Notes: generated by a model from the letters alone, not told the origin. A stretch of 37,308 bases of DNA from Alphaproteobacteria bacterium (GCA_019240125.1 JAFAYW010000097.1:1-37308), one strand, 5' to 3'. Shown: positions 24,589-36,836, counted from the first letter of the stretch. Numbers and translations are program-made.

Positions 24589-26082
24589 ATGCGTGTGTTG
24601 ACCGGTCGCTTTATGCACGAGACGAACACGTTCAGCGTCCAGAAGACGGATATGGCGGTGTGGCGGCGGCGCGGCTTTCATCGCGACAATGAGATACCGG
24701 CGGTATTTCGCGGCACCCGGTCGGCGCTCGGCGCTACCTTCGAGGCGGCGGACAAATACGGCTGGACGCTGGTGCACCCGGTATCGGCCAACGCCAATCC
24801 ATCGGGCATCGTCACCGATGACGCGTTCGAAGAAATTGGCGGTATGATGGTGAGCGCGGCGGCGCATCAGGGCCCGATCGATGGTGTCCTGCTGCACCTG
24901 CATGGTGCGATGGTCGTGGCTTCCTTTGAGGATGGCGAGGGCGAATTGCTGGCGCGGCTGCGCGCCGTGCTCGGCCCCGAGGTGCCCATCGTGGTGACGC
25001 TCGACCTGCACGCCAATGTCACGCAGCAGATGGCGGACCACGCCAGTGCGCTGATCGGGTTTCGCACCTACCCGCATGTCGATATGTACGAACGCGCCTG
25101 GCAGGGCGCCGAGTTGTTGCAGCGGGCGATGACCGGCGAGGTCAAGCCGCGCACGGTGATCGCGCAACGGCCGATGATCTACGGGCTTGATCGCGGACGC
25201 CACCAGGCCGGCCCGATGGCGGAGTTGATCGCACGTGGAGAGGCGCTGGAGGCGGCGGGCGACGTGTTGGTGTCGAGCGCCTGCGCCGGGTTCAGCCGGG
25301 CGAACATTCACGATGTCGGCCCGTCGGTTACCGTGACGGTCGATGTGTCGGGCGACGGCGCGGCGGCGCTGGCACGCGGCCAGGCGATTGCCGAGGAGTA
25401 TATGGATTACTGCTGGCAGCAGCGCGATTACGAGAGCTTCAAACTGCTCTCGATCGCCGAAGCCGTGGCGCGTGCCCGCGACGGCGAGCCCGGCGACAAG
25501 CCGCTGGTGGTGGCGGATTATACCGACAATCCGGGAGGCGGCGGGTATGGCGACGCCACCGCCTTCCTCAAGGGACTGATCGAGGCGGGCGTCGACAGTG
25601 TGGCGTTTCATGCGATCTGCGACCCGGAGGCGGTCGAGGCCGGCCACCGCGCCGGGATCGGGCCAGCGACACTGACAATTGGTGGCAAGACCGACCCGGC
25701 GATGGGTGGCGGCCCGCTGACCTTGACCGGGGAAATCACCCACCTGACCGATGGCCGCTTTGTCGCCTATGGCCCGATGGGCGGCGGCGTCACACAGAAT
25801 TACGGGCCATCGCTTGTGTTCCGGGTCGGCGGCATCGACATCGTGCTAATCACCAATAACGGTCAGGCGATCGATCTCGGCCAGTTCACTTCGCTCGGCA
25901 TCGAGCCGACCCGCTACGCGACGGTTTGCGTCAAATCCATGCAGCATTTCCGCGCCGCCTTTGAGCCCATCGCGCGGGCCGTTATCCTCGTCGATACCGG
26001 CGCGCTGTGCTCGGAGACCTACACTCCCGAGTTGTTCGACAAGGTCCGCCGCCCCGTCTGGCCGCTCGACCGGATCGAGTAA
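24589..26082 (+). CDS. M81 family metallopeptidase (MlrC-like)
   Basis: A 497-residue protein of the M81/MlrC family, zinc-dependent peptidases that include microcystinase C, which cleaves linearised microcystin and short peptides. RFMHETNTFS near the start and VVTLDLHANVTQQM carry the metal-binding His/Asp residues. LLHLHGAMV and GFRTYPHVDMYERA are also typical, and the C-terminal domain includes DYTDNPGGGGYGDAT and ITNNGQAIDLGQFTSLGI. The start is ATG 24589 with GGAG seven bases upstream; frames to 24556 and 24511 extend upstream with no family match. Most bacterial members have unknown substrates. Divergent pairing with an MFS carrier suggests peptide or amide use, an inference. Confidence 0.92.
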   Translation: MRVLTGRFMHETNTFSVQKTDMAVWRRRGFHRDNEIPAVFRGTRSALGATFEAADKYGWTLVHPVSANANPSGIVTDDAFEEIGGMMVSAAAHQGPIDGVLLHLHGAMVVASFEDGEGELLARLRAVLGPEVPIVVTLDLHANVTQQMADHASALIGFRTYPHVDMYERAWQGAELLQRAMTGEVKPRTVIAQRPMIYGLDRGRHQAGPMAELIARGEALEAAGDVLVSSACAGFSRANIHDVGPSVTVTVDVSGDGAAALARGQAIAEEYMDYCWQQRDYESFKLLSIAEAVARARDGEPGDKPLVVADYTDNPGGGGYGDATAFLKGLIEAGVDSVAFHAICDPEAVEAGHRAGIGPATLTIGGKTDPAMGGGPLTLTGEITHLTDGRFVAYGPMGGGVTQNYGPSLVFRVGGIDIVLITNNGQAIDLGQFTSLGIEPTRYATVCVKSMQHFRAAFEPIARAVILVDTGALCSETYTPELFDKVRRPVWPLDRIE

Positions 26083-26089
26083 CCGAGCG

Positions 26090-26120
26090 GGCCTCGACTC
26101 GGGTTAGCCCTGCCGAGGCC
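26090..26120. terminator. Hairpin between convergent M81 and NMO genes
   Basis: GGCCTCG (26090-26096) and CGAGGCC (26114-26120) form a perfect seven-base outer stem; the loop contains a second GGG/CCC pairing. It sits eight bases beyond the M81 stop between convergent genes, a good place for bidirectional termination, although no T run follows. Confidence 0.45.
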
Positions 26121-26170
26121 GCAGACCGGTGAAACTTCTCGCCTCAATGTCATGTGAAATTCGTAAGGCA

Positions 26171-27148
26171 TCACGTGACCAGCGCCGGCCCGCGCTCGCG
26201 TAGCAGCACTTCGGCCTCCTCGGTCATACGCGCGATTATTTCGGCTACAGGCGACACGCCTCGCATCAGACCAATCGCCTCACCGACGAACACACCGCTT
26301 GCCTCGGTGCGTCCTTGGGCCACCGCAGCGAGATAAGCCGGGCGCGCGGCCTCCGCCGCCGCGCGGTGCTCGGCTTCACGACCGTGCCAGCTTATAACGA
26401 ACGACGTTCGCAACACGCGTCCGGTGAATTCTTCCGGCCACTCATATCCGCGGGCGATATCGGCGGCGGTCTGACGGATCGTACCGTCACCATCGCTGTC
26501 CAGCGCCGCGCGCTGATGATTGGGATGGATCAGGCATTCTGGGGTTGCCCACAGCCGCGAGCCCAGCATTACACCGTCCGCCCCCAGCATCAAGCTGGCT
26601 GCGAGTCCGCGCCCGTCGGCGATCCCGCCAGCGGCCACAAGCAGCGTTGCTGGACTTTCGCGCGCCAGCAGGTCGGCCACCTCGGGCACGAGCGTTAATG
26701 TCGCCCTCATGGCACCGTGTCCACCGGCCTCGCTACCCTGAGCGACGATAATATCAGCCCCGCAAGCCAGCGCCGCGCGGGTATGGGCGATCGTCTGCAC
26801 CTGGCAGATCAGCTGGCTGCGCGCCGCCCGGATGGCTTGTGCGAATGGCGACGGATCCCCGAACGACAGCATCAGCACGGCGGGCTCGTGCGCCAACACG
26901 TGGGCGAGTAGTTCTGGCTGTTCGGCCAGCGACCACGTGATAAACCCGCAGCCAACCCGCGCGTTTCCCGCGGCAGCGAATTCGCGATCAAGCCAATCGG
27001 CGTCGCCGTAGCCACCACCGATCACACCGAGTCCACCCGCTGCCGTCACCGCGGCGGCCAGTTTTCCTCCGGCCACAAACCCCATTGGCGCTGACAAGAT
27101 GGGGACGGTGATGCCGAGTTCCTCTGTCAGTCGCGTGCGAATTCCCAT
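26171..27148 (-). CDS. Nitronate monooxygenase family flavoprotein
   Basis: A 325-residue FMN-binding TIM-barrel enzyme of the nitronate monooxygenase (2-nitropropane dioxygenase) family, oxidising alkyl nitronates such as propionate-3-nitronate. The sequence shows PILSAPMGFVAGGKLAAAVTAAGGLGVIGGG at the FMN site, AQGSEAGGHGA with the catalytic His, VAAGGIADGRGLAASLMLGADGVMLGSRLWAT for phosphate binding, and ...GVFVGEAIGL near the end. Complete, with GGAGGAAA preceding the ATG. It is divergent from a LysR-type regulator over a 135-bp gap, which makes that regulator its likely controller. Confidence 0.92.
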   Translation of the reverse strand: MGIRTRLTEELGITVPILSAPMGFVAGGKLAAAVTAAGGLGVIGGGYGDADWLDREFAAAGNARVGCGFITWSLAEQPELLAHVLAHEPAVLMLSFGDPSPFAQAIRAARSQLICQVQTIAHTRAALACGADIIVAQGSEAGGHGAMRATLTLVPEVADLLARESPATLLVAAGGIADGRGLAASLMLGADGVMLGSRLWATPECLIHPNHQRAALDSDGDGTIRQTAADIARGYEWPEEFTGRVLRTSFVISWHGREAEHRAAAEAARPAYLAAVAQGRTEASGVFVGEAIGLMRGVSPVAEIIARMTEEAEVLLRERGPALVT

Positions 27149-27214
27149 CGCTTTCCTCCAGCTGATTACGTACTCACCACTCTTCGGCGATGTCCGGTTA
27201 CGGGCAATAGTACG

Positions 27215-27277
27215 GTTATCGGAGCCGGTCCAAAAACGATCATCTATGATAGAAGTTATCGGATTTTAAGATATCTT
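27215..27277. promoter_or_regulatory. LysR-type operator region between NMO and lysR genes
   Basis: The nonamer GTTATCGGA occurs at 27215-27223 and 27255-27263, exactly 40 bases apart (about four helical turns). The second copy begins ATC-N9-GAT (27258-27272), a T-N11-A LysR box of the NodD-like form. It runs into the perfect palindrome AAGATATCTT (27268-27277), seven bases before the LysR ATG. This is the expected layout for a recognition site plus activation site; binding is predicted, not shown. Confidence 0.5.
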
Positions 27278-27283
27278 AGCCGG

Positions 27284-28165
27284 ATGGACATAGGCGATCT
27301 CAAGGTCTTCGAAGCCGTGGCGCGACTTGGTGGGATGAACCGCGCGGCCGCCGAACTCAACACAGTGCAGTCGAACGTCACCGCGCGGATCAAGGCGCTT
27401 GAAGCGGGTCTCGGCTGCACCTTGTTTGCGCGGCATAGCCGCGGCGTGTCTCTCACACCAGCCGGACGGCGGCTGCTTCCCTATGCCGATCGGGCCGGGC
27501 GATTACTCGCGGAAGCCGGGCGAGCCGCTCGTGACGATGGAACCCCGCAAGGACTCTTGACAATCGGCTCGCTCGAAACGACCGCGGCGTTGCGGCTGAC
27601 GCCGCTGTTGGCCCGCTATGCCGGCAGTAATCCTGCCGTCGATTTTGTGCTGCGCACAGGGACGACGCGCGAATTGATCGCGGATACCTTGGAGCAGCGG
27701 GTCGATGGCGCCTTTGTTTGCGGCCCGGCGGCGCACCCTGAGCTCCATGAGAAGGTGATTTTCCACGAAGAGTTGAGCATGCTTGCGGCGCCATCTGTTG
27801 CTTCGCTCGACGAGGCGATGGCGGGAGGCACGGTGCGGATCGTCGTACTGCGCGCGGGTTGCTCCTATCGCCAGATGCTCGAAACCCTGCTCGCCCGACG
27901 CGGCATAACCGTGCAGCGTCACCTCGAGTTCGGTACGCTTGAAGCGATTTTTGGCTGTGTGTCCGCCGGGCTCGGAATCACCATGATGCCGCGCGCTTTG
28001 CTCGGCGGCGTCTGTGCCGCCGGGCGAGTAAGCGCCCATGCACTGCCGACGGACGACGCGACAGTCCAGACGGTATTCATCCGCCGGCGCGACCGTTTCG
28101 CTTCAAGCGCGCTCAAGGCTTTCCTCGCCTGCATCGCGGGAGAGTTCGTACCGACCAACGGATAA
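27284..28165 (+). CDS. LysR-family transcriptional regulator
   Basis: A 293-residue regulator. The N-terminal winged helix-turn-helix (about 1-60) reads DLKVFEAVARLGGMNRAAAELNTVQSNVTARIKALE, then LFARHSRGVSLTPAGRRLL, the LysR hallmark. The C-terminal effector-binding domain (about 90-290) has GLLTIGSLETTAALRLTPLLARY and GLGITMMPRALL near the hinge. Effector unknown. It is divergent from the nitronate monooxygenase and 93 bases upstream of a co-directional MFS carrier; it may control either. No clear Shine-Dalgarno precedes the ATG. Confidence 0.93.
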   Translation: MDIGDLKVFEAVARLGGMNRAAAELNTVQSNVTARIKALEAGLGCTLFARHSRGVSLTPAGRRLLPYADRAGRLLAEAGRAARDDGTPQGLLTIGSLETTAALRLTPLLARYAGSNPAVDFVLRTGTTRELIADTLEQRVDGAFVCGPAAHPELHEKVIFHEELSMLAAPSVASLDEAMAGGTVRIVVLRAGCSYRQMLETLLARRGITVQRHLEFGTLEAIFGCVSAGLGITMMPRALLGGVCAAGRVSAHALPTDDATVQTVFIRRRDRFASSALKAFLACIAGEFVPTNG

Positions 28166-28258
28166 TAACGCCGATCAGCTTGGGGCTCGCCTGTTGCTTG
28201 CTGCAGCGCGATATCGTATATCGGGCGCATATACTCCTAATGGCCTTCCGCGCGTGTC

Positions 28259-29467
28259 ATGAACAATCGGTCACCCTGGATCTTTATCGCCGCTGCCAGC
28301 GCCATTCTGCTGGTCACGATGGGTACGCGGCAGACGATCGGCCTGTTTATCGGATCGATTGACCACGCGACCGGGCTCGGGATCGCGGCGATCAGCCTTG
28401 CCGTCGCGATTGGCCAGTTCATCTGGGGCTTGGCGCAGCCGGTTTTCGGCGCTCTGGCCGACCGCTTCGGGCCGGGGCGCGTGATAGCCGTCGGCGGCGT
28501 GATGCTGGCGGTGGGTATGGCGATGACCCCGTTCGTTCATTCTGAATGGGCGCTGATCGGCACATTGGGCGTCGTCTCGGCGTTTGGCGCGGGAGCCGGC
28601 AGTCTGTCGATATTGATTGGCGCGGTGGCACAGCGCCTGCCGGCCGAGCGCCGCTCATTCGCGGCCGGCATCATCAATGCCGGCGGTTCGCTCGGGCAGT
28701 TCGTGTTTGCGCCGCTGGTGCAGGCAGCGATCGGCGGGTTTGGCTGGGTGACGGCGATGGTGGCTGTCGGCACGACGACGCTGGTGACATTGCCGCTGGC
28801 ATTGCCGCTGCGCCGCCGGGACGTCGCCTCGGCGGTATCCCGCGCCGTCGACCCCGGCATCGGGCTCAAGCGGCAGCTCGGCATGGCGGTGCGTGATCCG
28901 AGCTATTGGTGGCTCAATCTTGGCTTTTTCACCTGTGGTTTTCATGTCGCGTTCCTGGTCACCCATCTACCGGGCGAGGTCAGGTTGTGCGGCCTGTCGC
29001 CGTCTATCGCGGCCAATTCGCTAGCGATCATCGGCCTCGCCAATGTCGTCGGCAGTCTGAGCGCCGGCTGGCTCGGCGTGCGTCACCGCATGAAGCACCT
29101 GCTGTTCGCCATCTACCTGACCCGCGCGGTGGCTGTGCTGTGCTATATGGCGGCACCCAAAACGGCGGCGACCTTCTACATCTTCGCATTGGTACTCGGT
29201 GTCAGCTGGCTCGCGACCGTGCCGCCAACCGCCGGCATCATCGGCAAGTTATTCGGTGTGCGTTATCTCGCGACCCTGCTCGGGTTCAGCCTCGCGGCAC
29301 ATCAGCTCGGCGCGTTCTATGGCGCCTGGCTCGGCGGGCTGGCGGTGTCGCATTTCGGCAATTATGCCTGGATGTGGTATGCCGACGCGGCGCTGGCAGC
29401 CTTCGCCGCGCTGATTAATCTGCCGATCCGCGAAGCTCCGATCGTCCGCGCCGCCGTGCCTGCTTAA
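28259..29467 (+). CDS. MFS transporter, second of two related carriers
   Basis: A 402-residue, twelve-segment major facilitator that resembles the carrier at 2018-3244 along its length: GTRQTIGLFIGSIDHATGLG versus GLRQSLGLFM, FGALADRFGPGRV in the segment 2-3 loop, HLPGEVRLCGL, and GVRYLATLLGFSLAAHQLGAFYGAWLGG. It begins ATG 28259 with a weak ribosome site. It follows the LysR gene on the same strand and converges on gyrB, sixteen bases between stops. Substrate unknown; organic acids are typical of the group. Confidence 0.91.
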   Translation: MNNRSPWIFIAAASAILLVTMGTRQTIGLFIGSIDHATGLGIAAISLAVAIGQFIWGLAQPVFGALADRFGPGRVIAVGGVMLAVGMAMTPFVHSEWALIGTLGVVSAFGAGAGSLSILIGAVAQRLPAERRSFAAGIINAGGSLGQFVFAPLVQAAIGGFGWVTAMVAVGTTTLVTLPLALPLRRRDVASAVSRAVDPGIGLKRQLGMAVRDPSYWWLNLGFFTCGFHVAFLVTHLPGEVRLCGLSPSIAANSLAIIGLANVVGSLSAGWLGVRHRMKHLLFAIYLTRAVAVLCYMAAPKTAATFYIFALVLGVSWLATVPPTAGIIGKLFGVRYLATLLGFSLAAHQLGAFYGAWLGGLAVSHFGNYAWMWYADAALAAFAALINLPIREAPIVRAAVPA

Positions 29468-29483
29468 TCGGTATCGACCCGAT

Positions 29484-33235
<3,752 letters not shown>

Positions 33236-33293
33236 GATATGGGGTGAAAAGCCTGAATTTCCAAGGAATCCCTGGCGCCCGGCGCGCCCAGGG

Positions 33294-34418
33294 TTACACG
33301 CGCATCGGCATCAGCACGTAGAGCGCGTTGCCGTCGGCGCTATCGCGCAGGATGGTCGGCGAGCCGGCATCCGACATTTGAAATTGCACGTATTCGCCGC
33401 CGATCTGCTCGGTGATATCAAGCAGATAGCGCGAGTTGAAGCCAATCTCGAGCGCAGAGGCCTGATACCGCACCTCGAGCTCTTCGACGGCGGTCCCATT
33501 CTCCGGGCTGGTCGCGGAGACGACGAGGCCGCCGCGATCGATCGCCAACTTCACGGCGCGGCTACGCTCGGTCGAGATCGTCGACACGCGGTCGACCGCC
33601 TCGGCGAACTCCTTGCACGGAACTTCGAGAATCTTGTCGTTGCCGCTCGGGATCACCCGGTCGTAATCCGGGAAGGTGCCGTCGATCAGCTTCGAGATCA
33701 GCGCGGCCTCGCCAATGGAGCAACGGATTTTGGTCTCGCCGAGCGACACCTGCACCTCGTCCTCGCCACCACCTTCCTCGACCAGTTTGCGCAGTTCCAG
33801 GACGGTCTTGCGCGGCACGATGACCCCGGCCATGCCCGCCGCGCCCTCCGGTGCGGTGATTTCGACCCGCGCCAGCCGATGCCCGTCGGTCGCGACGGCG
33901 CGCACCACTGGGACCTCGTTGTTCTTGGTCGCGTGCAGGTAGATGCCGTTGAGGTAATAGCGCGTCTCCTCGGTCGAGATCGCAAAGCGGGTGCGGTCGA
34001 TCAGAGTGCGCAGCTCGGTCGCCGACAGGGCGAAGTGATGCGGCATCTCGCCGGCCGACATGACCGGATAGTCCTCGGGCGGCAGGCAGGCCAGCGTGAA
34101 GGTCGAGCGGCCCGAGCGCAGCACCATTTCATTGCGCCCGCCCACCGTTTCGAGCTCGACCTGAGCGCCGTCACGCAATTTGCGGACGATGTCGTAGAGC
34201 GTATGTGCCGGTGCCGTGGTGCGGCCCTCGCTCTCGACGCGCGCGGCAACGCGCTCGACGATTTCGAGGTCCATATCGGTCGCGCTGAGCGCCAGGCGCC
34301 CGGCTTCCGCCTGCATCAGCACATTGGACAGAATCGGGATGGTCGTGCGGCGCTCGACAACGCTCTGCACGTGGCTTAAGGCCTTCAAAAGAGCGGCCCG
34401 TTCGATGGTGAGTTTCAT
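33294..34418 (-). CDS. dnaN: DNA polymerase III sliding clamp (beta subunit)
   Basis: A 374-residue ring-forming clamp that tethers DNA polymerase III to DNA. MKLTIERAALLKALSHVQSVVERRTTIPILSNVLM is the family start at ATG 34418; an upstream extension to 34538 has no match. Three clamp repeats follow, with GVIVPRKTVLELRKLVEEG and DGTFPDYDRVIP in the middle part and the C-terminal VLMPMRV that closes nearly all beta clamps and helps bind polymerase peptides. Length is normal. Confidence 0.97.
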   Translation of the reverse strand: MKLTIERAALLKALSHVQSVVERRTTIPILSNVLMQAEAGRLALSATDMDLEIVERVAARVESEGRTTAPAHTLYDIVRKLRDGAQVELETVGGRNEMVLRSGRSTFTLACLPPEDYPVMSAGEMPHHFALSATELRTLIDRTRFAISTEETRYYLNGIYLHATKNNEVPVVRAVATDGHRLARVEITAPEGAAGMAGVIVPRKTVLELRKLVEEGGGEDEVQVSLGETKIRCSIGEAALISKLIDGTFPDYDRVIPSGNDKILEVPCKEFAEAVDRVSTISTERSRAVKLAIDRGGLVVSATSPENGTAVEELEVRYQASALEIGFNSRYLLDITEQIGGEYVQFQMSDAGSPTILRDSADGNALYVLMPMRV

Positions 34419-34478
34419 AGCGGCTGCACGTAGTTGGCGGACCGGAAGCTTAACCCCGGGCCACTCTGCGAGACACCT

Positions 34479-34541
34479 GACGCCAAGGCGCCCGGGCGTC
34501 GATCCGCATGCGGCTGACGGGAATGCACAATAGCACAATAG
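34479..34541. promoter_or_regulatory. Hairpin and tandem octamer in the dnaA-dnaN gap
   Basis: GACGCC (34479-34484) and GGCGTC (34495-34500) form a hairpin, next to the palindrome CCGCATGCGG (34504-34513), and then the octamer GCACAATA occurs twice in tandem (34525-34540). On the minus strand the octamers read TATTGTGC twice; TATTGT matches four of six -10 positions, so a dnaN promoter may lie here. No T run follows the hairpin. Confidence 0.4.
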
Positions 34542-34587
34542 ATGCGGCGCCGCACCCCGACGCTTCTCGCGTGCCGTAGCCGCGGAG

Positions 34588-34631
34588 CTAGCTTTGCAGG
34601 GGCCTAGCTTTGCAGGGAACTAGCTTTGCAG
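34588..34631. repeat. Three tandem 16-bp units that include the dnaA stop codon
   Basis: CTAGCTTTGCAG begins at 34588, 34604 and 34620, exactly sixteen bases apart. On the minus strand the last copy is the end of dnaA (codons for Leu-Gln-Ser and TAG), so the end of the gene is repeated twice just downstream. The four-base spacers differ slightly (GGGG, GGAA types). Because sixteen is not a multiple of three, each repeat lies in another reading frame. Confidence 0.85.
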
Positions 34632-36110
34632 ACTGCGCCGCAGTAACTCGACATCCTCGGCAAAGTTGCGGTCAGCGGCCACCAACTCCTCAACCTTGCG
34701 CACCGCATGCATCACAGTGGTGTGGTCGCGGCCGCCGAATTTACGCCCGATCTCGGGCAGCGAGCGCGCGGTCAATTGCTTTGCCAGGTACATCGCGACC
34801 TGCCGCGGCCGCGCCACCAGCCGTGCCCGCCGCGCCGAGGTCATTTCGGCCATCTTGATGTTGAAATGCTCGGCGACCCGCTTCTGGATTTCGTCGATCG
34901 TGACCCGGCGCTCCCCGGCGCGCAGCAGGTCCTGCATCAGATCATGCGCGGTCTCGAGTGTGATATCGCGTCCGATCAGCTGCGCCTGCGCCGCGATCCG
35001 GTTCAGCGCCCCCTCCAGCTCGCGTACATTCGAGACGATCTTGTGGGCCAGAAATTCGAGCACCTTTTGCGGCACCTTGAGGCCGCACTGCTCCGCCTTG
35101 GATTCCAGGATACCGAGCCGCAACTCATACGTCGTCGGGTGGATATCGGCCGCAAGCCCCCAGCCCAGCCGCGACCGCATCCGCTCCTCCAGCCCCTCGA
35201 GGTCGGAGGGCGATTTGTCGGCCGAGATGACGATCTGGCGGTTCTGATCGACCAGCGCATTGAAGGTATGAAAGAACTCTTCCTGGGTTGAATCCTTGCC
35301 GCTGATAAATTGAACATCGTCGATCATCAATAAATCAACGGAACGAAATTGCTCCTTGAAGTCCATGATCGAACGATAGCGTAGCGCTCGAATGAATTGG
35401 TACATGAACTTCTCGGCCGACAGGTAGATTACCTTGCGGGTGGGGGCCTGCATCCTGATGTACCAGGCGATTGCATGCATCAGGTGGGTCTTGCCGAGGC
35501 CCACGCCGCCGTACAAGAAAAGCGGGTTGAAGGGAACCGGGTGACCAGGCGTCGCGCAGGTCTCAGCGACACGGCGCGCCGCCGCATGCGCCAACTCGTT
35601 GGGCTTGCCGACAATGAAATTCTCAAAGGTGAAGCGGGGATCGAGGGCGGCGGAAAAATACCCGCGATCGTCGCCGCTCTCAGCCGGGGTTGCCGCGGGC
35701 TCCACGTTCACCGGCACCTCGACAAGCGGCACGGGCCGCGCCGCCGCGGTCACATCGGGATCGACAATGACCGAGACCCGGTCAACCGCCGGATCGTGCT
35801 GCCGCCAGAGTTCAAGCACGCGGTCGGCGTAGTTGGTCGCAACCCAATTGCGCATGAACGCGGTCGGCGCGGCGACTAATAATTCGCCCGCTTCGACCCG
35901 CTCCACCCGCAGCGGCCTCAAGAACGAGCGGTAGGCCGTCTCCTCGACCTCGATCTTGAGCTGGCCAAGAACCCTGGCCCAGACTTCGCTGCCGGATTGC
36001 ACGAGCTTGCCCGATTGGATGTTGCGCATCGGTTCACCCGCCACCATCGACCCCCCGAAATGTGCGGTTTCTGATTGAGGATTCTCAAAAAGAGAAATCG
36101 CGTCCTTCAT
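34620..36110 (-). CDS. dnaA: Chromosomal replication initiator DnaA
   Basis: A 496-residue AAA+ initiator that binds DnaA boxes and melts oriC. Domain I (about 40-105) has VWARVLGQLKIEVEETAYRSFL; an Ala/Pro/Val-rich linker follows (about 118-145); domain III carries Walker A GGVGLGKTH (201-209), Walker B LLMIDDVQF (260-268) and NVRELEGALNRI; domain IV ends with the DNA-binding signature GGRDHTTVMHA (459-469). The start is not certain: ATG 36110 has no clear ribosome site, while ATG 36047 follows a GGGGGG five bases upstream and would remove 21 residues. The last codons are triplicated downstream as a 16-bp tandem repeat. Confidence 0.96.
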   Translation of the reverse strand: MKDAISLFENPQSETAHFGGSMVAGEPMRNIQSGKLVQSGSEVWARVLGQLKIEVEETAYRSFLRPLRVERVEAGELLVAAPTAFMRNWVATNYADRVLELWRQHDPAVDRVSVIVDPDVTAAARPVPLVEVPVNVEPAATPAESGDDRGYFSAALDPRFTFENFIVGKPNELAHAAARRVAETCATPGHPVPFNPLFLYGGVGLGKTHLMHAIAWYIRMQAPTRKVIYLSAEKFMYQFIRALRYRSIMDFKEQFRSVDLLMIDDVQFISGKDSTQEEFFHTFNALVDQNRQIVISADKSPSDLEGLEERMRSRLGWGLAADIHPTTYELRLGILESKAEQCGLKVPQKVLEFLAHKIVSNVRELEGALNRIAAQAQLIGRDITLETAHDLMQDLLRAGERRVTIDEIQKRVAEHFNIKMAEMTSARRARLVARPRQVAMYLAKQLTARSLPEIGRKFGGRDHTTVMHAVRKVEELVAADRNFAEDVELLRRSLQS

Positions 36111-36374
36111 GCTTTTTTCATAATTTCTCTTAGTCGTCGCTCTACTATAAAAGAATAGACTAGAGTTCCGGCTGAATATCGATCCATTCAGCCAGTCAGT
36201 TACCCAGAGATACTGTGATAACTATATGAAACTACAGGAAGCTGCGGGATTTCCGAGCTCCGTTGCTCTAAACTCTAGCTAGATGTCAGCGTGGTGACAA
36301 TAGGAGGATCGTAAATGCGGCGGTGTTTTTTGGCGCCACTTGCGCAACCCCCGCTGCGCCCTGCCCTCCAGCCT
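36111..36374. promoter_or_regulatory. AT-rich region upstream of dnaA, possible promoter or origin part
   Basis: The first 150 bases are clearly more AT-rich than the rest of the window. It contains a perfect inverted repeat GGCTGAAT-N8-ATTCAGCC (36170-36193) and a second pair CTAGAGTT / AACTCTAG (36160-36167 and 36271-36278). TATAGT on the minus strand (36149-36144) fits a dnaA -10 element, without a good -35. No perfect DnaA box (TTATNCACA) is present; TTACCCAGA at about 36199 has two mismatches. Whether oriC lies here cannot be decided from the sequence. Confidence 0.4.
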
Positions 36375-36836
36375 TTATTGTTGGATGGCTACCGCGACCA
36401 CGACGCAGCCTCCGCCGGCCGCCGGAATCAGCACGTTGCGCACCCCGGATCTCGCTTCGACCACCGGCGGCGAGCGCAGGGGTCGCCAGGGTATGTTCTT
36501 CCTTGATCAAGTTGGCCTGGATCGCGCTGCAGGATGGGGCGAGCGGGTAGACCTGAACGGTGTCCCCCTGCCATTGCCGTCCCACGTCGGCGCCGCGAGG
36601 ACACGATCGTCGGCGGGTCAGCAGAGGTGGTCGACGCGCCGCATACGGCGATTTCGCATTGGGCGACGGCCGCGCCGGACAGGGCGGAGCGCCAGGCCGC
36701 CTCACGATGCGGTGGATGCCGGAGCGGATACCGACTGCGCATTCGCCGCCGTCGCGAAGAAACATACCAGCGCGGCACCGAAAGCACGCGACAGGTGACC
36801 GATTTGCCAATGCCCAACGCCAAGAAAACCTAACAT
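36375..36836 (-). pseudogene. Probable small secreted protein broken by frameshifts
   Basis: ATG 36836 follows a strong ribosome site (GGAGGGGAAGC before ATG) and opens a signal peptide, HLSRAFGAALVCFFATAANA then Q, in MLGFLGV...ASTAS. The frame then stops. Coding-like text continues in the next frame (EAAWRSALSGAAVAQCEIAV to PPTIVSS), then another (GADVGRQWQGDTVQVYPLAPS to EEHTLATPALAA), and finally returns to the first with VVEARSGVRNVLIPAAGGG to VAIQQ and a TAA at 36377. Three same-direction shifts restore the frame. The whole product would be about 150 residues with four Cys, suiting a periplasmic disulfide protein. Either a decayed gene or indel errors. No family recognised. Confidence 0.42.

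Noticed and set aside
24553-25743. A 396-codon minus-strand frame opposite the M81 peptidase
   Set aside because: The plus-strand frame carries M81 motifs; the antisense product is His/Arg-rich without family marks.
36225-36233. TGTGATAAC near dnaA as a DnaA box
   Set aside because: Compared with TGTGNATAA it lacks one base; no perfect box accompanies it.
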